A model generated the notes under the pieces. It had not been told where the DNA came from, did no database searches, and saw nothing but the letters and a program-made list of their open reading frames with translations. Both the position numbers and the translations under genes were made by a program. Of a stretch of DNA of 6,210 nt, positions 1 to 5,306 are shown in pieces. Position 1 is the first letter of the stretch, and every line of letters begins with the position of its first letter. The stretch is from Bacteroidota bacterium (GTDB lineage: Bacteria; Bacteroidota; Bacteroidia; Flavobacteriales_D; Crocinitomicaceae): the NCBI GenBank assembly GCA_018825925.1, contig JAHKAT010000362.1, positions 1 to 6,210 on the forward strand, given 5' to 3'.

Positions 1-59
1 ATCTAAGATAAACTGTTAAAATAATTATTAATTTCAGCACAAAAATTACTTTTCCGTTT
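1..59 (+). other. A/T-rich leader before natA
   Basis: These bases are A/T-rich, with stops in the natA frame at 9-11 and no Shine-Dalgarno sequence before ATG 60. There is no TAnnTTTG box. The closest string, TACTTTTC at 47-54, is too near the start codon to be a normal promoter. The natAB promoter is probably to the left of the window or too degenerate to see. Confidence 0.4.
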
Positions 60-839
60 ATGATTCAAGTACAAAATTTAAGGAAAGAATTTGAGTTGTC
101 GAGAACCCAAAAAAAAGAACTGGCAACCAATGAATCGACTTCTCTGGCGGTCGATGATATTTCTTTCGAATGCCAACCAGGAAGAATTTTCTCACTTTTG
201 GGCCCGAATGGTGCTGGGAAAACGACTACTATGCGTATGCTTTCGACCATTTTCAAACCTACTTCAGGTTCAATCACAATTGCCGGTATCGACGCCGTTC
301 AAAATGCACAAGAAGCTCGAAAGAAAATAGGTTTTTTGACTGGATCAACGGGCCTATATGCGCGACTTACACCAAACGAACTAGTAAATTATTTTGGTGC
401 ATTGTACGGTGTTGAAAAACAAGACATCAAAGAGCGTAAAGAATCATTGTTCTCGCTTCTTGATATGCACGACTTTCAAAACAAGCGAATTGGCAAGTTA
501 AGTACTGGAATGAAACAAAAAGTTTCCATTTGTCGAACCATGATTCACGAGCCAGAGGTTATTGTTTTTGATGAACCAACGAGCGGATTAGACGTGATCA
601 CTGCCGAAAATATTATTCAGTTAATTCGCGACTGTAAGTCCAAAGGAAAGACGGTTATCTTTTCAAGTCACATTATGAGTGAGGTTGATTTATTGTGCGA
701 CGATATTGCCATCGTTCACAAAGGAAAGCTTCTACACAATGGCACCATGGCCGATTTTAGAGCCAATCAGCAGGCCGACAGCTTAACCGGTGAATTCATC
801 CGTATCATTAACGAGTCCAATATGCAAAATCATGATTAA
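60..839 (+). CDS. natA: NatA-type ABC exporter ATPase
   Basis: This 259-residue protein is the cytoplasmic nucleotide-binding subunit of an ABC-2 exporter and powers the permease encoded next to it. Seen: Walker A GPNGAGKTT (48-56), signature LSTGM (147-151) in place of LSGGQ, Walker B VIVFDEP (167-173), D-loop SGLD (175-178) and H-loop His204 in SSHIMSEV. The Q-loop region reads GFLTGSTGLY (91-100) and has no Gln at the usual place. From family knowledge, the STGM signature and the 'GF...TGLY..LT..E' stretch are typical of the NatA sodium-exporter group. ATG 60 is the first start after an in-frame stop at 9-11. The last 8 bases overlap the permease start, so the two genes are probably co-translated. 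Na+ as substrate is inferred from the family only; drug or other small-molecule export is possible. Confidence 0.9.
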   Translation: MIQVQNLRKEFELSRTQKKELATNESTSLAVDDISFECQPGRIFSLLGPNGAGKTTTMRMLSTIFKPTSGSITIAGIDAVQNAQEARKKIGFLTGSTGLYARLTPNELVNYFGALYGVEKQDIKERKESLFSLLDMHDFQNKRIGKLSTGMKQKVSICRTMIHEPEVIVFDEPTSGLDVITAENIIQLIRDCKSKGKTVIFSSHIMSEVDLLCDDIAIVHKGKLLHNGTMADFRANQQADSLTGEFIRIINESNMQNHD

Positions 840-2022
840 GACTATATTTTTAAAAGAATTAAAAGATACCTTGCGCGACAAGCGTACCTTGGTGATGATG
901 ATTGTAATACCTGTTTTGGTATTTCCGATCATTATGAATGTTTTTGTGAAAATTTCATCCTCTTTTGAAAAAGAAGCGGCTGAAAAAACTCTGAAAATTG
1001 GTTTTGTAGGAGACGCTCAAACCATGGCCATTCAAGGGTTTTTGAATATGCCCAAAACGATGGGAAAACTTGATTTAGTCCCTTATGCTTCCAAGAGCGA
1101 TTTAATGAAAGATGTTAAATTGGATAGTATTCAAATAGGTGCTTTTGTGCCGAACAATGCAATTGCTCTTGAAAACGAATTGAAGGCTGCACCTCTTGAA
1201 ATATATTATGATGCAACAGATGTAGGAATCACGTCAAGAGCCAAAATATACGTTGATCACATTGTAAATGAATCAACTAAAAAAAGGTATTCTCAATTGA
1301 AGTTGAACGAATCTGAGATAGTTCCCTTGGCTGTTAGTTACAACAATGTAGCCTCAGATATGGAAATGATCGGTAAGCTTGCAGGTGGATTGCTACCCTA
1401 TATCTTTATCGCCTTCGGTTTTATTGGTTGCATGTATCCTGCTATTGACTTGTTTACTGGCGAAAAAGAACGTGGAACTATCGAAACACTGCTAACGACT
1501 CCAGTTGCCCGATGGAAAATCTTGTTTGGAAAAATGGGAGTTGTCGTTACCTCAGGTCTCGTCGCCGCCAGTTGTGCAATTTTAGGTTTGTATTTGTCTA
1601 TTGAAATAATGGACCTCGATATTGACGAAAACATAATGAACATTGTTCGAGGAGTTTTGTCGTTCAGTTTTATCATATCTTTGTTCGTGCTACTTCTTCC
1701 CTTAACAATTTTCTTTGCAGGAGTAATGATTCCAATTGCCATTTATGCCAAAAGTTTTAAAGAGGCTCAAAGCATTATTACTCCATTAAACATCTTAATG
1801 GTCTTGCCAGCAATGGTTGGCTTCTTCCCTGGAATAGAACTAAATGTTGTAACAGCCTGTATTCCGGTAGTGAATGTCGTATTGGCTACAAAGGAAATGA
1901 TCGCTGGAACTTTAGACCTTGGATTGATGTGTTTGAGTTTCGGTGTAATGCTTGCAATTGCTGGATTAGCAGTCGTTATTTCATACCGACATTTTGGAAA
2001 AGAAACCAATGTAGCGGTTTAA
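832..2022 (+). CDS. natB: NatB-type ABC-2 exporter permease
   Basis: This 396-residue inner-membrane permease is the partner of the ATPase just upstream. The layout is that of the NatB/ABC-2 group: a basic N-terminus (KELKDTLRDKR), a first membrane helix at about 19-38, a large extracytoplasmic domain at about 40-180, then about five or six helices between 183 and 383. The hallmark cytoplasmic motif follows helix 2 at 210-224 (GEKERGTIETLLTTP), the likely contact with the ATPase. The start was placed at ATG 832, which overlaps the natA stop in ATGATTAA; a GTG at 790 would add 14 non-conserved residues and a 50-base overlap. The protein begins directly with the expected family N-terminus. Na+ efflux is the family-based guess; the exported substrate is not readable from the sequence. 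A strong terminator follows 20 bases after the stop. Confidence 0.88.
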   Translation: MIKTIFLKELKDTLRDKRTLVMMIVIPVLVFPIIMNVFVKISSSFEKEAAEKTLKIGFVGDAQTMAIQGFLNMPKTMGKLDLVPYASKSDLMKDVKLDSIQIGAFVPNNAIALENELKAAPLEIYYDATDVGITSRAKIYVDHIVNESTKKRYSQLKLNESEIVPLAVSYNNVASDMEMIGKLAGGLLPYIFIAFGFIGCMYPAIDLFTGEKERGTIETLLTTPVARWKILFGKMGVVVTSGLVAASCAILGLYLSIEIMDLDIDENIMNIVRGVLSFSFIISLFVLLLPLTIFFAGVMIPIAIYAKSFKEAQSIITPLNILMVLPAMVGFFPGIELNVVTACIPVVNVVLATKEMIAGTLDLGLMCLSFGVMLAIAGLAVVISYRHFGKETNVAV

Positions 2023-2042
2023 AGCAATTAAAAATAGACAGG

Positions 2043-2074
2043 AGCCGCGGAGAATTTCTTCGCGGTTTTTTTTT
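2043..2074 (+). terminator. intrinsic terminator of natAB
   Basis: CCGCG (2045-2049) pairs with CGCGG (2061-2065). The stem continues inwards through G-U, A-U, G-C and A-U pairs (2050-2053 with 2057-2060), leaving a 3-base loop ATT. Nine T follow directly (2066-2074). This is a textbook rho-independent terminator 20 bases after the natB stop, oriented to end the + strand operon. Confidence 0.92.
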
Positions 2075-2221
2075 GTTATTTACAGCGTTAAAATTAAGAC
2101 TCATCGCTTTTAGTTTGTTTTCAACAACTTCGCTGACTAACAATTAAAAATCGGAAAAATGAGTGGATCAATGTAATTTCAAGAATAGTTGTAATTAATA
2201 AAAAAACAAGCCCTTTAAACG

Positions 2222-2264
2222 ACAAAAAGAGGAAAAAATCCTATGAACTTATTCCTCTTTTTGT
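2222..2264. terminator. 13-bp perfect inverted repeat, probable bidirectional terminator
   Basis: ACAAAAAGAGGAA (2222-2234) is the exact reverse complement of TTCCTCTTTTTGT (2252-2264), with a 17-base loop between. On either strand the second arm ends CCTCTTTTTGT, so a U-rich run forms the distal arm. On the - strand another T7 run follows at 2205-2199. It lies between two convergent operons and so can stop read-through from both sides. It would also form the 3' end of the candidate small RNA described separately. The stem is A/T-rich, with only four G/C pairs near its loop end, so its strength is uncertain. Confidence 0.75.
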
Positions 2265-2307
2265 ACTTGCTAAAACTAAAACCTAACTACAACTATGAAA
2301 TTATAGG
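2222..2307 (-). ncRNA. candidate small RNA, about 85 nt
   Basis: The - strand shows a Bacteroidetes -7 box (TATCTTTG, 2317-2310), an inferred transcription start near 2307-2305, about 40 bases without a meaningful reading frame, and then a 13-bp hairpin ending in a U-rich arm (2264-2222). The predicted 5' end begins CCTAT and the terminator loop contains ATAGG, so these could pair as a pseudoknot. The competing alternative is a small 5' hairpin CTAT/ATAG (2305-2292). The heptamer TTCATAG occurs both near the 5' end and in the loop. It does not overlap troD and is on the same strand, downstream of it. No similarity to a named RNA can be confirmed here; flavo-1 would be a natural comparison. 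It could instead be only the 3' untranslated end of the tro operon. Confidence 0.45.
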
Positions 2308-2309
2308 CA

Positions 2310-2317
2310 CAAAGATA
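2310..2317 (-). promoter_or_regulatory. Bacteroidetes-type -7 box TATCTTTG
   Basis: On the - strand, 2317 to 2310 reads TATCTTTG, a full match to the known Bacteroidetes sigma-ABfr -7 consensus TAnnTTTG. The expected -33 TTG about 19 bases further upstream is not present. The nearest TTG (2347-2345) is 27 bases away, so the promoter call rests on one element plus its position before a hairpin-ended segment. Confidence 0.45.
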
Positions 2318-2358
2318 GAGAAGTTTTACTTTTCCATATATCTCCAAAATGTTAAGCT

Positions 2359-2374
2359 TTTGTTAATTTGTTAA
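2359..2374. repeat. tandem 8-mer TTTGTTAA x2
   Basis: TTTGTTAA occurs twice head to tail (2359-2366 and 2367-2374). On the - strand this reads TTAACAAA twice, about 42-57 bases upstream of the -7 box. A further TTAACA lies at 2355-2350 on that strand. The second copy also forms the left part of a short palindrome TTGTTA-AC-TAACAA. It could be an A/T-rich upstream element of the candidate small-RNA promoter; the function is unproven. Confidence 0.4.
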
Positions 2375-2379
2375 CTAAC

Positions 2380-2412
2380 AATTTAATACACTAATAATCA
2401 ATGTATTAAATT
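2380..2412. repeat. 11-bp inverted repeat at the troD stop codon
   Basis: AATTTAATACA (2380-2390) is the exact reverse complement of TGTATTAAATT (2402-2412), with an 11-base loop. On the - strand the hairpin begins at the last base of the troD stop codon (2414-2412). All but one pair in each arm is A-T, and no T-run follows on that strand. It is therefore a poor classical terminator and may be a weak 3' stabilising or pausing structure. Confidence 0.5.
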
Positions 2413-3278
2413 TATTTCAAATGCTTTGTGTTTTGCATTTTAATAACAAATGTTAAGAAAAAAACAAATCCAAGAGTCAAAACAATCATTGGGCTGATAG
2501 AAACATCGAACCATTGAGCCAGTAAATAACCAATTAATACACCAGCCGTGGCCAATCCAATGGAGATAAAATGAATCCGTATCAAGCGACTGGACAACAA
2601 ATAGGCGGTGGCTGGTGGCAGAATCAGGAAGCCGACTACCAATATAGCTCCGACACTTTCAAAACTAAGCACAGTAACTAAACTCACTAAAATCATTAAA
2701 AGATAATGCCATTTATTGACTTTAATTCCTTTAGACGCAGCATAATCGGTTTGAAAACTAATGATTTGAAATCCTTTGAAACCTTTGATGACCAGAATTA
2801 AAATCAATAAAAACATAGGTCCAATCATCCAAATAGACTTAGTACCAAGCACATATCCATTCCAGATAATTTTATCCATAAAAGAGAGTCCCAGTTCCCC
2901 AAAAAGCACACATTCTTGATCGATGTCGGCATTTCCATCAGAAAAGAAAGCGATTAGCACTACTCCAACTGCAAAAAGCCAAGTAAAAGTCAGCCCGATA
3001 CTTGCATCTTCTTGCAACTTTAATTTTCGAAAAAGAAAATCAATTATCACCGTTGTTAGTACACCAAAAAATGCTGCTCCAAGCAGGACAATATAATTTT
3101 CGCCACCCGATCCCATTAAATAGGCAATAACTACGCCCGGTAAAACACTGTGGGTAATAGCATCGCCCACCATCACCATTTTTCGGAGCATTAAAAAAAC
3201 GCCCAAAATACTGCACGACCATGAAATTAATAGTGCTAAAATGATATTTAGTCCGTCGTTACTGCTTAGCATTTCCAT
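2412..3278 (-). CDS. troD: TroD/MntD-like metal ABC permease (permease 2)
   Basis: This 288-residue inner-membrane protein belongs to the ABC-3 family of Mn/Fe/Zn importers and is the second half of the channel. It is hydrophobic throughout, with about eight or nine helices. The N-terminal motif MVGDAITHSVLPG (36-48) matches the family's 'vGDaiSHsvLPG' and recurs in permease 1. Other family features are LFGELG (125-130), ASKGI (181-185) and GAILVVGFLILPPATAYLL (210-228). Length is normal for the family. The start was chosen at ATG 3278, overlapping the troC stop by 20 bases; ATG 3272 is equally plausible (overlap 14). A GTG at 3308 would mean a 50-base overlap and a non-conserved leader. Translational coupling to troC is likely. 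It carries no regulator-like tail, unlike permease 1. Confidence 0.9.
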   Translation of the reverse strand: MEMLSSNDGLNIILALLISWSCSILGVFLMLRKMVMVGDAITHSVLPGVVIAYLMGSGGENYIVLLGAAFFGVLTTVIIDFLFRKLKLQEDASIGLTFTWLFAVGVVLIAFFSDGNADIDQECVLFGELGLSFMDKIIWNGYVLGTKSIWMIGPMFLLILILVIKGFKGFQIISFQTDYAASKGIKVNKWHYLLMILVSLVTVLSFESVGAILVVGFLILPPATAYLLSSRLIRIHFISIGLATAGVLIGYLLAQWFDVSISPMIVLTLGFVFFLTFVIKMQNTKHLK

Positions 3279-4524
3279 ACGGAATCGGTTTTTGGTGAGG
3301 ATCTTCACTTGGGAAGTTCAATTCTTCCATTAATACTTTCTCTAGGTCTGCGGTAATTAAATGTTCAATAGTTTCCGCCGTACCATGAATGTGGTCATTT
3401 TTAAAGTTAAGGCGGGCAGTTAAATACATTTCCCACAAACGGTGCAAGCGCACAATACGCTGTGCTTCAGCTACCCCTAGTTCTGTCAATGAAATTATTT
3501 GGTCATTTATTTTCACCATCCCTTTTTTACTTAAAGCTGAAAAAGCTCTATCAAAAACCGCTGCTTCCAATCGTCTTTGGTCTAAAATAGATTGAAAAGT
3601 GATTTTATTGTTTCCTTTTTCGCGGAGTTGCTCTATGGTTTTCAATAAATTCTCCTCGGCCATTTGCTTCTTGTTCAGCCTATTTCTAGATTGAATAGCG
3701 AGCCAACCTTTTTTTGGAGCAAAAAGCAAGGTCAATATTGTTGCGGTAAAAAGTACAATAATCACCCAGGGCCCTGTTGGCATATTGTCTTTCGAAAGAG
3801 AAAGTAAACCACCGGCGATGCCAGAAAATGCCCCCACCACAACACTCAACAAGAGCATCTTTTTCAAACTATTCGTCCAATAACGTGCAATTGCTCCTGG
3901 ACCAATTAGCAAGGCAGACATGAGGACTACGCCCACAGCTTGCAAACCTGTTGTGATTACGATGGAAGTCAACACAGCCAAAATAAATTCAAAGCGCTTC
4001 ACTTTCCACCCTTGTCCACCAGCAAAATCAGCCGAAAAAGCAATGGATTGAAAGGGCTTAAAAAGAACGATTAAAGTGATTATGACCAATACAAAGACGA
4101 TTGCAAATGCTACTATGTCGTTTTCCGTTAAAGTAGCCGCTTTTCCGAACAAAAAATCTTTCAACCCAGCCTGACTGCCGTTTGGTGATTTAGCTACGAC
4201 CGATAAAAGTACTGACCCTAAGGCAAAATAAACAGTGGTGACAATAGCAATGGCCGTATCTATTGACAGTTTTGACTTTTGATGAATAAGATCAATAGAA
4301 CGTATAGAGATTAAGCCAAAAATAGTTCCTGAAAGTATCAATACATAGGGGTCTTTGGTGCCCATCAATAGGTAACCGATCACTAATCCCGGCAAAATGC
4401 TATGTGATACGGCATCGCCGACCAAAGTCCTTTTTTTAAGAAACGCAAATGTCCCAACAGCTCCTGACATTGCGCCTACCAGACCTAGTCCCAGTAATAT
4501 ATATAACAAAAGTGAATAGGTCAT
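3259..4524 (-). CDS. troC: TroC/MntC-like metal ABC permease fused to a DtxR/MntR-like module (permease 1)
   Basis: This 421-residue inner-membrane protein has two parts. Residues 1 to about 270 are an ABC-3 permease of normal length with about eight or nine helices. Its motifs are TLVGDAVSHSILPG (33-46) and VGVVLMSALLIGPGAIAR (197-214). After the last helix comes FAPKKGW (268-274), whose Lys pair fits a cytoplasmic C-terminus. Residues about 286-416 resemble a DtxR/MntR repressor: a winged-helix-like part (about 290-350) and the dimerisation/metal-binding part with RLHRLWE (359-365), AETIEH (383-388) and DPHQKPIP (408-415). The ATG overlaps the stop of the ATPase gene as ATGA (4521-4524), so the start is secure. 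In Treponema the tro operon has a separate regulator, TroR. Related permease-regulator fusions probably exist in other Bacteroidetes, but I cannot check this here. Confidence 0.9.
   Translation of the reverse strand: MTYSLLLYILLGLGLVGAMSGAVGTFAFLKKRTLVGDAVSHSILPGLVIGYLLMGTKDPYVLILSGTIFGLISIRSIDLIHQKSKLSIDTAIAIVTTVYFALGSVLLSVVAKSPNGSQAGLKDFLFGKAATLTENDIVAFAIVFVLVIITLIVLFKPFQSIAFSADFAGGQGWKVKRFEFILAVLTSIVITTGLQAVGVVLMSALLIGPGAIARYWTNSLKKMLLLSVVVGAFSGIAGGLLSLSKDNMPTGPWVIIVLFTATILTLLFAPKKGWLAIQSRNRLNKKQMAEENLLKTIEQLREKGNNKITFQSILDQRRLEAAVFDRAFSALSKKGMVKINDQIISLTELGVAEAQRIVRLHRLWEMYLTARLNFKNDHIHGTAETIEHLITADLEKVLMEELNFPSEDPHQKPIPYGNAKQ
3277..3669 (-). other. DtxR/MntR-like C-terminal module of the troC product
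   Basis: This is residues about 286-416 of the permease. Aligned by eye with DtxR, the anion/ancillary-site residues His79, Glu83 and His98 correspond to His361, Glu365 and His380. The primary-site residues Cys102, Glu105 and His106 correspond to Glu384, Glu387 and His388. Glu at the first of these is what MntR has, which hints at Mn2+. The ligand from the first helix (Met10 of DtxR, Asp8 of MntR) falls on Asn292, with Glu291 next to it. The segment matching the DNA-recognition helix, EAAVFDRAFSALSKKGMV (320-337), lacks the usual P-S/T-x-V start. The module has no separate start and no break in frame, so it is a true fusion on this sequence. Confidence 0.85.
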
Positions 4525-5306
4525 TTTTCTTCGAATCCTTTTTCACGAATTGGAAAATCGCGTTCTTTTATGATTTGCTGTAACTGAGCAAACAAGTTTA
4601 ATTGTCCTCCAAAAGTTGCATTCAAATTTTCCGTAGTCAAAACTTCATCAATTGCGCCATGTGCAATCATACGTGTATTAAGCATCACCAAATAGTCGAA
4701 AAGGCTGGTCACCGAATGCAAGTCGTGATGAACAATGACAATGGTTTTGCCTTCTTTTTTCATTTCTATGAGCAAATCCATAATCGCTTTTTCCGTGGCG
4801 ACATCTACGCCCACAAAAGGTTCGTCTAACAAATACAATTTTGCACCTTGCGCCAAAGCCCTGGCGATAAAAACCCTTTGTTGCTGTCCTCCAGAAAGTT
4901 CACCTATTTGCCGATTCTTAAAGGACAGCATATTGACCTTTTTCAGCGCATCTTCCACCAATTGATGGTCCAACTTTGTCAATCTCTGAAATAATCTACC
5001 GGGTTGATACCGTCCCATGCGCACAATTTCTTGCACGGATGCAGGAAAGTTCCAATCTACCGACTCCCTCTGTGGTACATATGCCACTTCTGTTCGAATA
5101 GTATCTAAATCTTGTTCGAAAATTTTCACATTTCCGCTAGACAAGGGCACCAATCCCATGATTGCTTTCAGTAAAGTGGATTTACCAGAGCCATTTTGTC
5201 CAACAATTCCAATCAATCTGCCGGTGGGTAAATCCATATCAACATCCCACAAAACAGGCAATTGATTATAAGTCACACTAGCGTTATGTACTTTAATACT
5301 ATTCAT
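4521..5306 (-). CDS. troB: TroB/MntB-like metal importer ATPase
   Basis: This 261-residue cytoplasmic ATPase energises the two permeases of the metal importer. All ABC motifs are intact: Walker A GQNGSGKST (36-44), Q-loop Gln79 in YVPQR, signature LSGGQQQR (137-144), Walker B LYLLDEP (157-163), D-loop VGVD (165-168) and H-loop His194 in VHHD. The stretch VPQRESVDWNFPASVQEIV (77-95) with MGRY (97-100) is characteristic of the Mn/Fe/Zn importer ATPases (TroB, MntB, SitB, YfeB) and separates it from siderophore and other importers. The start was set at ATG 5306, which overlaps the stop of the binding-protein gene in ATGAATAG; ATG 5336 would add ten residues unlike the family and a 38-base overlap. 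The stop overlaps the troC start in ATGA. Confidence 0.93.
   Translation of the reverse strand: MNSIKVHNASVTYNQLPVLWDVDMDLPTGRLIGIVGQNGSGKSTLLKAIMGLVPLSSGNVKIFEQDLDTIRTEVAYVPQRESVDWNFPASVQEIVRMGRYQPGRLFQRLTKLDHQLVEDALKKVNMLSFKNRQIGELSGGQQQRVFIARALAQGAKLYLLDEPFVGVDVATEKAIMDLLIEMKKEGKTIVIVHHDLHSVTSLFDYLVMLNTRMIAHGAIDEVLTTENLNATFGGQLNLFAQLQQIIKERDFPIREKGFEEK

Larger units (their letters stand above)
2023..2411. other. convergent intergenic region without a protein gene
   Basis: These 389 bases separate the stops of natB and troD. They contain the natAB terminator, the bidirectional hairpin, the candidate small RNA with its -7 box, the TTTGTTAA tandem and the troD stop hairpin. Between about 2075 and 2200 I see only A/T-rich DNA with no convincing gene or structure. 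A reading frame crossing 1929-2147 on the + strand runs through the natB end and the terminator and is not credible. Confidence 0.7.

Noticed and set aside
47..54. TACTTTTC as a -7 box for natAB
   Set aside because: The last base differs from TAnnTTTG, no -33 element is present, and it would leave almost no leader before ATG 60.
790..831. GTG start giving natB 14 extra residues
   Set aside because: The extension overlaps natA by 50 bases and is unlike the family; ATG 832 begins directly with the typical basic N-terminus and gives an 8-base overlap.
1398..2009. Two antisense reading frames opposite natB (1398-1742 and 1767-2009)
   Set aside because: They are opposite-strand shadows of a clear membrane protein gene, with no family resemblance and no promoter or start context.
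1929..2147. + strand reading frame crossing the end of natB
   Set aside because: It runs through the natB stop and the strong terminator, and its composition is not protein-like.
2295..2306. Tiny + strand frame ATG AAA TTA TAG after an A/C-rich stretch
   Set aside because: Three codons with no following gene; the segment is better explained as the complement of the candidate small RNA's 5' end.
3279..3308. GTG start for troD with ten extra residues
   Set aside because: It needs a 50-base overlap with troC and a hydrophilic leader not expected in ABC-3 permeases; ATG 3278 or 3272 fit better.
4602..5265. Three + strand reading frames opposite troB
   Set aside because: They lie opposite a fully conserved ATPase and their translations are mirror products of its codons.
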